Shown one piece after another: positions 1 through 8,398 of a stretch of 64,000 nt of DNA. The notes below the pieces were generated by a model. It searched no databases. It had not been told where the DNA came from and saw nothing but the letters and a program-made list of their open reading frames with translations. This DNA comes from Krasilnikoviella flava. GTDB lineage: Bacteria; Actinomycetota; Actinomycetes; Actinomycetales; Cellulomonadaceae. Location of the stretch: positions 62,001 to 126,000 of the forward strand of contig NZ_FUZQ01000002.1 of assembly GCF_900167525.1 (NCBI RefSeq), given 5' to 3'. How positions within the stretch are numbered: position 1 is the first letter of the stretch; each line of letters starts with the position of its first letter. Made by a program: the position numbers and the translations under genes.

Positions 1-68
1 CAGAAGCGGGCGACCCGCTCCGGTTCCGCGCAGTCGAAGGTCACCTGGAGGGTCCGCACCGTTGCCAT
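1..68 (-). CDS. VOC-family (glyoxalase-like) protein, N-terminus only
   Basis: Only the first 22 codons lie in the window; the gene runs off the left edge. The ATG is the complement of 66-68 and the peptide begins MATVRTLQVTFDCAEPERVA. This is the usual first beta-strand of a vicinal-oxygen-chelate protein, where a metal-ligand residue follows the strand and a helix with a VARFW-like motif comes next. Substrate unknown. Assignment rests on a short N-terminus, so it is tentative. Confidence 0.5.
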   Translation of the reverse strand, partial: MATVRTLQVTFDCAEPERVARF

Positions 69-133
69 GCGCCCACCGTAGGGGCCGGCCCCGTCGGGCA
101 CGACGGGATATCGGGCCGGCTCAGGCGAGCGGA

Positions 134-805
134 TCAGGGGGTGAGGAGTGCGCGGATGTCCCGCTCGGCCTGCGCCGGAGTGGCGGTGCGGCAGCCGAGG
201 TCGGTCCACCGGCGCACCAGCGCCGGCTCGGCCCGCAGCAGCCCCCAGCCCCGGCGCACCAGCGTCGGCAGCGGCTTGCGCGACTCGGCGACGTCGCGCA
301 GGAAGCGGAACCAGAAGGTCACCAGGCGCGGCTGCGTGAGGCAGATCGCGTCCGCGAGGATGCCGTCCGCCCGGCACGCGGCGACCAGCTCCGCCGCGAA
401 GATGCCCTCCGCGACCACCAGTGGGGCGTCGCCGGCCTCCAGCACCGTGCCGCCCGTGCGGCGCGAGGTGGGGATGTCGTACACCGGCACGTCCGCGCGG
501 CCCGTGCGCACCACCGCGCGCAGGGCATCCAGGGCGGCGGCGGAGTCCCAGCTGCGCGGGTCGTCCCAGTCGACGATGCCGTAGCGCATCGGCATCCCCG
601 GGAAGTCGACGTCGTGGTAGAAGTCGTCGAGGTTCACCACCGGGAGGCCGAGGCGTCGCGTGAGCGCCGTCTTGCCCGATCCCGACGGGCCCGTGAGCAG
701 CACGATCCGCCGGGCGGGACGACGGGCGCCGGGCGGCACCTCGAAGAGGGCGTCGGACTCGTTCGCCGGGTCGTCCACCGGCGGCGCGCTGTCGGTCACG
801 GGCAC
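134..805 (-). CDS. Uridine kinase-like P-loop phosphotransferase
   Basis: About 223 residues with a clear Walker A (GPSGSGKT) near the N-terminus, then NLDDFYHDVDFPGMP and GIVDWDDPRSWD, the acceptor-binding region typical of uridine/cytidine kinase relatives, and VVAEGIFAAEL as the Walker B-like strand. Expected activity is phosphorylation of a nucleoside or other small hydroxyl compound with ATP in the cytoplasm; the substrate is not certain. The GTG at 805 is chosen because a GAAGG lies 11 nt upstream; GTG 799 is an alternative. The frame stays open far upstream, but that part has no family similarity. The gene is monocistronic and divergent from the xylanase gene. Confidence 0.72.
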   Translation of the reverse strand: MPVTDSAPPVDDPANESDALFEVPPGARRPARRIVLLTGPSGSGKTALTRRLGLPVVNLDDFYHDVDFPGMPMRYGIVDWDDPRSWDSAAALDALRAVVRTGRADVPVYDIPTSRRTGGTVLEAGDAPLVVAEGIFAAELVAACRADGILADAICLTQPRLVTFWFRFLRDVAESRKPLPTLVRRGWGLLRAEPALVRRWTDLGCRTATPAQAERDIRALLTP

Positions 806-892
806 CCATTGTGCGGCCTTCGACGCGCACTGACGACAGGCCGGCGCCGCGGCCTGAGCCATGACCGCCCGGCGACCGTCGCCCAGGTCTTG

Positions 893-906
893 CGAAAACG
901 TTATCG
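893..906. promoter_or_regulatory. LacI-type operator candidate upstream of the xylanase gene
   Basis: CGAAAACGTTATCG is a 14-bp palindrome with one mismatched pair and a central ACGT, the general form of LacI-family operators. It lies about 80 bp before the GH10 start in a 180-bp gap shared with the divergent kinase gene. Binding and regulator identity are inference; a LacI protein is encoded at 12654-14615. Confidence 0.4.
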
Positions 907-987
907 ACATCGTTACCTTGCAGCACGTCGGACCAGTTCGACGGTCTCGCCCGAGCCCGTCGATGACCCGACCGGAGAGGAACAACG

Positions 988-2145
988 ATGTCCCATTCCC
1001 CCCAGATGAAACGTGCCGCTGCCGTCGCGGCGGCGGCCGCCACCGTCCTCGCTCTGACCGTCCCCGCGGCCCAGGCCGCACGGCCGGAACCGACGCTGCG
1101 ATCCGAGAGCCCGCGCGACCTCGAGATCGGCAGCGCCGTGTGGGGCCAGAACGAGCTGCTCGGCTACGACCGCAAGCACCCGAACGAGTTCCAGAAGATC
1201 CTCGGTGACGAGTTCGGCTCGCTCACCCCGGAGAACGACATGAAGTGGGCCGAGATCCATCCCGAGCCCGACGTCTACGACTTCTCGGGTGCGGACGCCG
1301 TCATGGCCTTCGCCCGTGCCAACGGCCAGGAGGTCCGCGGGCACACCCTGCTCTGGCACAGCCAGAACCCTGCGTGGGTGACCGAGGCTGCCGGTACCTG
1401 GACCTGCGACGAGGCGCGTGACGTCCTCGAGGACCACGTGCGCACCGTCGTCGGCCGCTATGCCGGCGAGGTCTACGAGTGGGACGTGATCAACGAGGTC
1501 GTCCAGGACGACTGGGACGCGGGCGGCGTGCGCCTGCGCACGGAGGCCAACCCGTTCCTCAAGGCCTGCGCGGACGACCCGGTCGGCCTGCTCGGCGACG
1601 TCTTCCGGTGGGCGCACGAGGCGGACCCCGACGCGCTGCTCTTCATGAACGACTACAACGCGGAGGGCATCAACGCCAAGACGGACGCCTACTACGCGCT
1701 GGCGAAGCAGCTCCTCGCCGACGGCGCGCCGCTGCAGGGGTTCGGCGCCCAGAGCCACCTGAGCCTCCAGTACGGCTTCGACGACTCGATGCAGGCGAAC
1801 TTCGAGCGGTTCGCGGACCTCGGGCTGAAGGTCGCCGTCACCGAGGCCGACGTCCGGATGCCGCTCGGTGACGACGGCGAGCCGACCGCCGAGCAGGTCG
1901 CGCTCCAGGCCGACCGGTACGGCCGGCTGCTGGACGCGTGCCTCGCCGTCTCCGCCTGCACGAGCTTCACGGTCTGGGGCTTCGACGACGAGCGGTCGTG
2001 GGTCCCGGGCGTCTTCCCCGAGGGCTACGCCACGATCATGACCGGGGACTTCGAGAAGAAGCCGGCCTACGACGTGCTGCTCGCGGGCCTCCGCGACGCC
2101 ACCCCGGGCAGGTCGCCGCGCACGCCGCCGGGGCTGAACCGGTAG
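988..2145 (+). CDS. Secreted GH10 endo-1,4-beta-xylanase
   Basis: A 385-residue protein that cleaves the beta-1,4 backbone of xylan outside the cell. Residues 1-30 form a Sec signal peptide with an alanine-rich core, likely cut after AQA. The remainder is one GH10 barrel: the substrate-binding motif RGHTLLWHSQ, acid/base Glu170 in WDVINEVV and nucleophile Glu286 in VAVTEADVRMP, with WGFDDERSW near the end. No carbohydrate-binding module or linker follows, so it is a catalytic-domain-only enzyme of normal length. A purine-rich GGAGAGGA precedes the ATG. The gene stands alone behind a palindromic operator candidate at 893-906, consistent with carbohydrate-responsive control. A large hairpin follows the stop. 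Confidence 0.95.
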   Translation: MSHSPQMKRAAAVAAAAATVLALTVPAAQAARPEPTLRSESPRDLEIGSAVWGQNELLGYDRKHPNEFQKILGDEFGSLTPENDMKWAEIHPEPDVYDFSGADAVMAFARANGQEVRGHTLLWHSQNPAWVTEAAGTWTCDEARDVLEDHVRTVVGRYAGEVYEWDVINEVVQDDWDAGGVRLRTEANPFLKACADDPVGLLGDVFRWAHEADPDALLFMNDYNAEGINAKTDAYYALAKQLLADGAPLQGFGAQSHLSLQYGFDDSMQANFERFADLGLKVAVTEADVRMPLGDDGEPTAEQVALQADRYGRLLDACLAVSACTSFTVWGFDDERSWVPGVFPEGYATIMTGDFEKKPAYDVLLAGLRDATPGRSPRTPPGLNR

Positions 2146-2146
2146 G

Positions 2147-2210
2147 CGCGCGCCGCAGGCGCCGCCGGCACGCGGACCGCAGGGTCCACGAGCCGGCGGC
2201 GCTGCGCGCG
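2147..2210. terminator. Bidirectional hairpin between convergent xylanase and lutC
   Basis: A perfect 11-bp inverted repeat (2159-2169 with 2192-2202, GCGCCGCCGGC) is extended outward by an imperfect CGCGCCGCAG/CTGCGCG stem and encloses a small GGACC/GGTCC hairpin. It fills the gap between two convergent stops. There is no T-tract, as is common in GC-rich actinobacteria, so terminator function is inferred from position. Confidence 0.6.
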
Positions 2211-2229
2211 GGGACCAGGCCCGTGGACG

Positions 2230-2964
2230 CTACGGCGTGGCGCCGACGAGCAGGACGTGCAGGGTCCGCGGGCCGTGCACGCCCTCCACGCGGTCGAGCT
2301 CGATGTCCGACGTCGCGCTGGGGCCGGAGATCCAGGTCTGAGGGCGCTCCGGGTGCGCGCCGAGCAGGCGCACCGCCTCCGGCACCGTCTGCACGGCCTG
2401 CTCGGCCCGCACGACGCACAGGTGCACGTCCGGCACGAGCGAGATCGCGCGCCGGCCCTGGTCGGGCTCGCCGTCGAGCACGATCGTGCCGGTCTCCGAG
2501 ATCGCGACCCGGGCGGCGGTGACGACGGCGGCCACGGCGTCGAGGTCGGTCGCGGCGGTCGGGTCCTCTCGCGAGTCCCGCACGACGTCGACCTCTGCCG
2601 GCAGGGTCGCCAGCCACGCGTCGTCCAGCCCGGCGGGCACCACGACCCGCACCGACCTGTCAGAGCCAGGTCGGGCCATACCCCCGTCTGGCTCTGACAG
2701 GTCGGCGACGAGGGTCGCGATCGTGGCGGGCAAAGCGTCGGCGGCGACCTGGTGCACGTGCGCCTTGTAGTCCACCAGACGGTCGACGAGCTGCTCCAGC
2801 ACCTCGGGCGACCCGACGGCGTGCTCGCCGGCGGCGCGGTACTCGCGCGGCACGGGCTCCGGGTGCGGCGGTGCGCCGACCCTGCCGGACGGCGTCGTGC
2901 CGGAGCCGGTCTGGCCCAGCGCCGCGCGCACGCGTGCCAGGACCTCGGTGCGTGCCTCGCTCAT
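2230..2964 (-). CDS. lutC: Lactate utilization protein C (LUD domain)
   Basis: A 244-residue LUD-domain protein, third gene of the lutABC set, which encodes the iron-sulfur L-lactate oxidising complex (lactate to pyruvate). Visible family features are the N-terminal MSEARTEVLARVRAALG helix, the strand DLDAVAAVVTAARVAISETGTIVL and the C-terminal VRAEQAVQTVPEAVRLL and HGPRTLHVLLV segments. Its start overlaps the lutB stop by four bases (ATGA), so the two are translationally coupled. Oddity: residues about 87-104 (LSEPDGGMARPGSDRS) are encoded by a perfect 17-bp inverted repeat and its loop, which looks like an in-frame inserted palindromic element. Confidence 0.92.
   Translation of the reverse strand: MSEARTEVLARVRAALGQTGSGTTPSGRVGAPPHPEPVPREYRAAGEHAVGSPEVLEQLVDRLVDYKAHVHQVAADALPATIATLVADLSEPDGGMARPGSDRSVRVVVPAGLDDAWLATLPAEVDVVRDSREDPTAATDLDAVAAVVTAARVAISETGTIVLDGEPDQGRRAISLVPDVHLCVVRAEQAVQTVPEAVRLLGAHPERPQTWISGPSATSDIELDRVEGVHGPRTLHVLLVGATP
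2653..2704. repeat. Perfect 17-bp inverted repeat inside lutC
   Basis: Arms 2653-2669 (CGACCTGTCAGAGCCAG) and 2688-2704 are exact reverse complements with an 18-nt loop, wholly inside the lutC reading frame. The encoded stretch is rich in Ser, Pro, Gly and Asp and reads like a surface-loop insertion. No second copy was seen in this window. Confidence 0.85.
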
Positions 2965-4556
2965 CGGTCGTCCTCCTCGGACGTCGGGCCGTCGGTCTCG
3001 ACGGTCTCCACCGGCGACGTCTCGTGCTCCGCCGCCCACCACTGCCGGAACGTCTGCCGCGGCGGCGCGGGCAGGTCGCGGGACCGGGTCCAGGCGCTCG
3101 CGGGCGGCGGCGCTACCGAGATGGCGTGGTCCCGCCCGCCCAGCCCGCTGCCCAGCGTCGCCGCGCGGCCGGCGAGGGCGAAGCGGTCGCCGTCGGCCAT
3201 GACCCACGACGCGGCCTTCATGGCCGTCTTCCACGGGTCGACGCCGTGCTTCGAGCGGTCGGCGTCGACCTCCCGCGCCCGCAGGTCGACGAGGATCGAC
3301 GGGATGTCGATCTTCACGGGGCAGACCTCGTAGCAGGCGCCGCACAGCGTGGAGGCGTACGGCAGGGACGCGTTGGGGTCGTGGTGCCCGGAGACGCCGC
3401 CGGTCGACGCGGTGAGCTGCGGCGTGAGGATCGCGCCGATCGGCCCGGGGTAGACCGAGCCGTAGGCGTGGCCGCCCACCCGCTCGTAGACGGGGCACAC
3501 GTTGAGGCACGCTGAGCAGCGGATGCAGTGCAGCGCGGCCCGCCCGACCTCGTCGGCGAGGACGTCGGTGCGGCCGTTGTCGAGCAGCACCAGGTGGAAC
3601 TCCTGCGGGCCGTCGCCCGGCGTCACGCCCGTCCACAGGGAGGTGTACGGGTTCATCCGCTCACCGGTGGAGGACCGGGGGAGCAGCTGCAGGAAGACCT
3701 CGAGGTCGTCGAACGTGGGCACCAGCTTCTCGATCCCCATCACCGTCACGAGCGTCTCGGGCAGCGTGAGGCACATGCGCCCGTTGCCCTCCGACTCGAC
3801 GACCGCGAGGGTCCCGGTGTCCGCGACGGCGAAGTTCGCGCCGCTCACCGCGACCTTGGCCGAGAGGAACTTGCGGCGCAGGTGCGCGCGGGCCGCCATC
3901 GCGAGCTCGCGCGGCACGTCCGACAGGTCGGGCGGGGCGTCGCCCATGCGGGCGAGGAAGATGTCGCGGATCTCCGAGCGGTTGCGGTGGATCGCGGGGA
4001 CGAGGATGTGCGACGGCATGTCGTCGGCGAGCTGCACGATGAGCTCGGCAAGGTCGGTCTCGATGGCGGCGATGCCCTCGTCGGCCAGCGCCTCGTTGAG
4101 CCCGATCTCCTGGGTGGCCATCGACTTGACCTTGACCACCTCGTCGGCGCCCTTGGCCTTCGCGATGTCGGCGACGATCCGGTTGGCCTCCGCCGCGTCG
4201 CGGGCCCAGTGCACGACGCCGCCGCGGGCGGTGACCTGCTCCTCGAGCTGCTGCAGGAGGTCCGGGAGCTGGGCCATCACCTGCTGCTTGACGGCCGAGC
4301 CGGCGTCGCGCAGCGCCTCCCAGTCGGGCACCTCCCCGACGACGGCGGCCCGTTTGGTGCGGATGACCTGCGTGGCATGACCGAGGTTGCGGCGCAGCTG
4401 GTCGTTCTTCAGGGTCTGCTTCGCGGCGGCGGGGAAGGCGTCGCCCCAGCGCAGCGGCTCCTGGGGGTGCGGGACGGCGCCGAACGGCTCGTCGACGGCG
4501 CCCGCGTCGTCGGGCCGGCGCAGCGTGCGCGGCAGGCCGAGGAACGTGCGGCTCAT
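2961..4556 (-). CDS. lutB: Lactate utilization iron-sulfur protein B
   Basis: A 531-residue LutB/YkgF-type protein. The N-terminal and central part is the LUD-like domain (EVVKVKSMATQEIGLNEAL, VSGANFAVADTGTLAVVESEGNGR). Two cysteine clusters follow, CIRCSACLNVCP and CGACYEVCP, for [4Fe-4S] binding. It passes electrons within the LutABC lactate-oxidising complex, probably at the inner face of the membrane. It overlaps lutA upstream and lutC downstream by 4 nt each. The C-terminal tail is acidic (SEEDDR) and includes PVETVETDG, a weak echo of the PVEPVET peptide coded by palindromic repeats elsewhere in this window. The ATG at 4556 overlaps the lutA stop. Confidence 0.94.
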   Translation of the reverse strand: MSRTFLGLPRTLRRPDDAGAVDEPFGAVPHPQEPLRWGDAFPAAAKQTLKNDQLRRNLGHATQVIRTKRAAVVGEVPDWEALRDAGSAVKQQVMAQLPDLLQQLEEQVTARGGVVHWARDAAEANRIVADIAKAKGADEVVKVKSMATQEIGLNEALADEGIAAIETDLAELIVQLADDMPSHILVPAIHRNRSEIRDIFLARMGDAPPDLSDVPRELAMAARAHLRRKFLSAKVAVSGANFAVADTGTLAVVESEGNGRMCLTLPETLVTVMGIEKLVPTFDDLEVFLQLLPRSSTGERMNPYTSLWTGVTPGDGPQEFHLVLLDNGRTDVLADEVGRAALHCIRCSACLNVCPVYERVGGHAYGSVYPGPIGAILTPQLTASTGGVSGHHDPNASLPYASTLCGACYEVCPVKIDIPSILVDLRAREVDADRSKHGVDPWKTAMKAASWVMADGDRFALAGRAATLGSGLGGRDHAISVAPPPASAWTRSRDLPAPPRQTFRQWWAAEHETSPVETVETDGPTSEEDDR

Positions 4557-5368
4557 CGGGTGGCCTCCGTCCGCTCGGACCGTTCCGGTCGGCTGAACGT
4601 CGTCGCCGGCATGGGCGTCGGATCCGTGCGGGTCGAGGCGAGCACCTCCGCGAGGTGCAGGGCGTGGATCCCCGTGCCCTGCCGGGACAGCCCGCCGCCG
4701 ATGTGCATGAGGCACGACATGTCGCCGGCGGTGAGCACCTCCGCGCCCGTGCCGCGGACGTTCGCCGTCTTGTCCTCGAGCATCGCGGCCGACGTGTCGG
4801 CGTTCTTCAGGGCGAACGTGCCGCCGAAGCCGCAGCACGAGTCCGCGGCCGGCAGCTCGACGAGGTCGATGGCCTCGACGGCGCGCAGCAGTCGCAGCGG
4901 CTTGTCGCCCACGTGCAGCATGCGCAGCGAGTGGCAGGTCGGGTGGTAGGTGACGCGGTGCGGGAACCAGGCGCCGACGTCGGTCAGTCCGAGGACGTCG
5001 ACCAGCAGCTCGGACAGCTCGTACGTCTTGGCGGACACCGCCTCCGCCGTGGCGGCGAGGTCGTCGAGCCCGGCACGGCGGCAGACCATCGCCTGCTGGT
5101 GGCGGACCGACCCGGTGCACGACCCCGACGGCATGACGACGGCGTCCCACTCGCCGTCGGCCACGGGCGCGAACGTCTCCACGTGGTTGCGGATCACGGG
5201 GACCGCCTCGCGGTAGTAACCGGTGTTGACGTGCATCTGCCCGCAGCACGCCTGGTCGGTGGGGAAGACCACCTCGTGGCCGAGCCGTTCCAGCAGCCGC
5301 ACGGTGGCACGCGGGGCGCCGGGGAACAGCGTGTCGGCGAGGCAGGTGGCGGCGAGGGCGATGCGCAT
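4553..5368 (-). CDS. lutA: Lactate utilization protein A (CCG-domain Fe-S subunit)
   Basis: A 271-residue LutA/YkgE-type protein with two cysteine-rich CCG domains: the first ends at QACCGQMHVNTGY, the second includes TYHPTCHSLRML and DSCCGFGGTFALKN. Such domains bind a Fe-S cluster at a heterodisulfide-reductase-like site and form the lactate-to-pyruvate module with LutB and LutC. It is the first gene of the operon, with a GAGGAG ribosome site before the ATG. It is divergent from the GntR-family gene at 5548, with an operator between them. Confidence 0.94.
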   Translation of the reverse strand: MRIALAATCLADTLFPGAPRATVRLLERLGHEVVFPTDQACCGQMHVNTGYYREAVPVIRNHVETFAPVADGEWDAVVMPSGSCTGSVRHQQAMVCRRAGLDDLAATAEAVSAKTYELSELLVDVLGLTDVGAWFPHRVTYHPTCHSLRMLHVGDKPLRLLRAVEAIDLVELPAADSCCGFGGTFALKNADTSAAMLEDKTANVRGTGAEVLTAGDMSCLMHIGGGLSRQGTGIHALHLAEVLASTRTDPTPMPATTFSRPERSERTEATR

Positions 5369-5506
5369 ACGACTCCTCGTACTCGTTCGGTGCCGATGTG
5401 ACCGCTGCGGTGCGGAGGTGGTCGGTCACCGGTCGGTCGTTCCAGCATGACCCGGGCGGGTCGTCGGCGCCACGGCGGTGGGCGCCGAGCGGCCACTGTA
5501 GCGGAT

Positions 5507-5519
5507 GTGGTCTGACCAC
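5507..5519. promoter_or_regulatory. FadR-type GntR operator between lutA and its regulator
   Basis: GTGGTCTGACCAC is an exact 13-bp palindrome of the TGGTN3ACCA type bound by FadR-subfamily GntR regulators. It lies 29 bp before the start of the divergent GntR gene and about 140 bp before lutA, placed to control both. The match to the adjacent regulator class is strong; binding is inferred. Confidence 0.75.
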
Positions 5520-5547
5520 TGTGCCGCGGGGTGGTTACGCTGACCCC

Positions 5548-6252
5548 GTGCGCACCCACGAACGAGTCCTCGCCTATCTCGAGGAGGGCATCGCCGCCGG
5601 CCGCTGGGGCCTCGGCGAGCGGCTGCCCGGCGAGCGGGCTCTCGCGGAGGACCTGGGCGTCTCCCGTCCCTCGGTCCGCGAGGCGATCCGCGTCCTCGAC
5701 GCGCTCGGCATCGTGCGCCCCGGCGTCGGCTCGGGGCCGAACGCGGGCGCCGTCGTCATCGACCGTCCCGCCGCGGGCCTGGGCGCCGCGGTCCGGCTCC
5801 ACGTCGCCACCGGCACGCTCCCCGTGCGGGACGTCGTCGCCACGCGCGTGCTCCTCGAGTCGTGGGCCGTGGCCCAGGCGGCCGGACGGGTGGTCGACCG
5901 CGCGCCCGGCACGGCCGCGCACCTCGAGGAGGCGCGCCGGCTCCTCGCGCGGATGGAGGACGACGACGTCGCGGCAGCTGCGTTCCTCGAGCTCGACCAG
6001 GCGTTCCACCTGGAGTTCGTGCGGATGGCCGGCAACGTGCTCGTCGAGGCCGTGATGACCGGCCTGCGCGGCGCCATCGGGGGCTACGTCGCGGTGGGGA
6101 TCGAGCGCCTGCCGTCGTGGCCGCGCACCGCCGACCGGCTGCGGACCGAGCATCGTGCCGTGCTGGACGCCGTCGCGGCCGGGGACGCCGCGGCCGCCTC
6201 CGCCGCGGTGAAGGCGCACATCGAGGGCTTCTCCCGGGAGGCCGGCGTCTGA
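5548..6252 (+). CDS. GntR/FadR-family regulator of lactate utilization
   Basis: 234 residues: an N-terminal winged HTH (RVLAYLEEGIAAGRWGLGERLPGERALAEDLGVSRPSVREAIRVLDALGIV) and a C-terminal all-helical FCD ligand domain with conserved Asp/His positions (ELDQAFHLEF, TEHRAVLDAVAAGD). The GTG at 5548 is chosen because it begins the HTH; the frame is open further upstream, but that region contains the operator. It is divergent from lutABC, so it probably represses lactate oxidation in the absence of lactate, like LldR/LutR proteins. The gene next on the same strand (SprT-like) is separated by about 120 bp. Confidence 0.88.
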   Translation: MRTHERVLAYLEEGIAAGRWGLGERLPGERALAEDLGVSRPSVREAIRVLDALGIVRPGVGSGPNAGAVVIDRPAAGLGAAVRLHVATGTLPVRDVVATRVLLESWAVAQAAGRVVDRAPGTAAHLEEARRLLARMEDDDVAAAAFLELDQAFHLEFVRMAGNVLVEAVMTGLRGAIGGYVAVGIERLPSWPRTADRLRTEHRAVLDAVAAGDAAAASAAVKAHIEGFSREAGV

Positions 6253-6370
6253 CCCTGCGGGGCCTGCGGGTGCGGGGCCCGTGGACGGCGGGCACCGGGG
6301 TGTCCCGGGCGGGTACTAGCGTCCTGCCCGGCGGTCGGCGCGGGCCACCGCCCGTCGGACGGAGGTGGGC

Positions 6371-7120
6371 ATGGAGCGGGAGGCTGCGGCACGGCTGGCG
6401 CGCCGGCTCATGGCCGAGCACGGCCTGGCCGGCTGGACGTTCCGGTTCGACCGGGCGCGGCGGCGCGCCGGCCTGTGCCGGTACGACCGTCGTGAGATCA
6501 GCCTGTCGGGGCCGCTGACGGAGCTGTACGACGAGGCGGACGTGCGCGAGGTGGTGCTGCACGAGATCGCGCATGCGCTGGCCGGCGCCCGGCACGGGCA
6601 CGACTCCGTGTGGCGTGCGACGGCGCGGTCGATCGGCTCGACCGGCCGGCGTGTGGTGCGCGACGGGAGCCCCGAGGTGGAGGGCGACTGGGTCGGCCGG
6701 TGCCCGGCCGGGCACCGGGTGACGCGCTTCCGCCGCCCCCAGCGCCCGCAGGCGTGCGCCCGTTGCTCGCCCCTCTTCGACCGGCGGCACGTGCTGTCGT
6801 GGACGTACCGCGGCCAGCCGGTCCCGGACCTCGGAGCGGCGGCGAGCACCGGCCGGGGTCCGGGGGCGGCCGCGGCGTCGCCCGGGTCGAGGGCTCGGAC
6901 GGCGGCGGCCGGGCCGCGGGTCGACCCGGCGAGCGTGCGAGTGGGGGAGACGCTGCGCGTGGTGGCCCCGGGGAGGTACGACGGGGTGGTCGGTGCGCTG
7001 GTCAAGCGCGGCCGGACGCGGTTCCACCTGCGGGTGGGCCGGGCCGTGCTCACCGTGCCGTTCGGGCTCGTCGAGCGCCCCCGACCGGACGACCGTCCCC
7101 GCCCCGGTGAACGCGGGTGA
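6371..7120 (+). CDS. SprT-like zinc metallopeptidase-domain protein
   Basis: 249 residues. The N-terminal SprT-like domain holds the zinc-binding helix VVLHEIAHALAG, with HGHDSVWRATARSIG supplying the third ligand region, then a zinc-ribbon-like stretch (CPAGHRVTRFRRPQRPQACARC). A Gly/Ala-rich linker and a C-terminal beta-rich segment (VDPASVRVGETLRVVAPGRYDG), possibly a small barrel, follow. SprT-like proteins are linked to DNA-protein-adduct repair in eukaryotes; the bacterial role is poorly defined. The ATG at 6371 follows GGAGGTG; an in-frame GTG at 6365 lies inside that ribosome site and is less likely. Confidence 0.75.
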   Translation: MEREAAARLARRLMAEHGLAGWTFRFDRARRRAGLCRYDRREISLSGPLTELYDEADVREVVLHEIAHALAGARHGHDSVWRATARSIGSTGRRVVRDGSPEVEGDWVGRCPAGHRVTRFRRPQRPQACARCSPLFDRRHVLSWTYRGQPVPDLGAAASTGRGPGAAAASPGSRARTAAAGPRVDPASVRVGETLRVVAPGRYDGVVGALVKRGRTRFHLRVGRAVLTVPFGLVERPRPDDRPRPGERG

Positions 7121-7153
7121 GATCAGGGCGGCTGCGGTGGGATGATCGCTCCC

Positions 7154-8200
7154 ATGAGTGAGACCACCGCACCCGCCCTCACGCTGCCGGCGGGCGCCGC
7201 CGGGTCCCGCATCGTCGGCCTCGGGCACCACCAGCCCGAGCGGGTCATGACCAACGACGACATCGCGCAGCTCGTCGAGACCAACGACGAGTGGATCCGC
7301 TCGCGGACCGGCATCGTCACCCGGCACGTCGCGGCCGACGACGTCACCGTCGCGGACATGGCGACCGCCGCCGCCCGGCATGCGCTCGACGACGCGGGAG
7401 TCGCCGGCACCGACGTCGACCTCGTGGTCGTCGCGACCACGACGGCCGTCGACCGCTCGCCCAACACCGCCGGCCGCGTGGCGTACGCGCTGCGCACCGG
7501 CGTGCAGCCGGGCGCCAGCACGCCCGAGGGCGAGGACGAGCCGGACCTGCGCAACGTCGTCGGGCCCGCCGTCATCGACCTCAACACCGCCTGCTCCGGC
7601 TTCGCGTACGCCGTCGGAGTCGCCGACCAGGCCATCCGCGCCGGCTCGGCGCGCACCGCCGTGGTCGTCGGGGCGGAGAAGCTCACGTCCGTCACCGACT
7701 GGTCCGACCGCAGCACGTGCATCCTCACCGCGGACGGCGCCGGCGCGGTCGTGCTGCAGGCTGCGGACGCCCCCGCCGTCGGGCCCGTCGTGTGGGGCTC
7801 CGAGCCCGAGCTGACGCCCGCCGTCGTGATCGAGGAGCCGGCGGGCACGTTCGTCCAGGACGGCCGCGCCGTGTTCAAGTGGGCGATCACCCGCGCCGCC
7901 GACCGTGCCCGCCGGATCGTGGAGGCCTCGGGCCTCACGCTCGACGACATCGGCGTGCTGGCCGCGCACCAGGCCAACCTGCGCATCATCGAGCCGCTCG
8001 CCAAGTCGCTGGGCCTCGAGGACCGCATCGTCCTCGCCGACATCACGGAGTCCGGCAACACGTCGGCCGCGTCCATCCCGATGGGCCTGTCCAAGTGGTG
8101 GCACGCGGGCAAGATCCCCGCGAGCACCCCGGCGCTGCTCTTCGGCTTCGGCGGCGGCTTCACCTGGGCCGGCCAGGTCGTCATCACCCCGTCGAGGTAG
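7154..8200 (+). CDS. fabH: 3-oxoacyl-ACP synthase III (FabH-type KAS III)
   Basis: 348 residues with the complete catalytic triad of the condensing enzyme that joins a short acyl-CoA to malonyl-ACP: Cys147 (LNTACSGF), His272 (AAHQAN) and Asn302 (SGNTSAAS). The C-terminal FGFGGGFTWAGQVV is typical. A loop insertion of about 15 residues (TPEGEDEPDLRN region) precedes the catalytic strand. The gene is not next to other fab genes, so it may be a second, specialised KAS III copy. ATG 7154 gives the usual N-terminus; ATG 7142 is in frame. Its stop codon TAG (8198-8200) is part of the first copy of a 20-bp repeat array. Confidence 0.9.
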   Translation: MSETTAPALTLPAGAAGSRIVGLGHHQPERVMTNDDIAQLVETNDEWIRSRTGIVTRHVAADDVTVADMATAAARHALDDAGVAGTDVDLVVVATTTAVDRSPNTAGRVAYALRTGVQPGASTPEGEDEPDLRNVVGPAVIDLNTACSGFAYAVGVADQAIRAGSARTAVVVGAEKLTSVTDWSDRSTCILTADGAGAVVLQAADAPAVGPVVWGSEPELTPAVVIEEPAGTFVQDGRAVFKWAITRAADRARRIVEASGLTLDDIGVLAAHQANLRIIEPLAKSLGLEDRIVLADITESGNTSAASIPMGLSKWWHAGKIPASTPALLFGFGGGFTWAGQVVITPSR

Positions 8201-8360
8201 TCCGAACCGCGCCGAGGTAGTCCGAACCCTGCCGAGGTAGTTCGAACCGCGCCGAGGTAGTCCGAACCCTGCCGAGGTAGTTCGAACCGCGCCGAGGTAG
8301 TGGTCCAGTCCACTACCTCGGCGAGATCGGAACTACCTCGGCGAGAGGGGAACTACCTCG
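8191..8360. repeat. Array of 20-bp GAGGTAGT repeats, cluster 1
   Basis: Six head-to-tail copies of GCCGAGGTAGTYCGAACC plus 2 nt run with exact 20-bp spacing from 8191. The sixth copy is followed by three inverted copies (ACTACCTCG). At the switch, 8291-8303 and 8310-8322 form a perfect 13-bp hairpin with a 6-nt loop. The first copy contains the fabH stop codon. Related arrays lie at 9825-9908 and 56898-57010. Confidence 0.95.
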
Positions 8361-8398
8361 TGAGGGTGGGGCCGAGGGCGGCACTCGGGTAGGCTGTC

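Noticed and set aside
918-965. Copy of the GCCTGTCGA element before the xylanase gene
   Set aside because: Only GAGCCCGTCGA-like and TTCGACGG fragments are present, without proper pairing.
8191-8360. CRISPR array
   Set aside because: The units are tandem 20-bp repeats with no 25-40 bp unique spacers; some copies are inverted and no cas genes are nearby.
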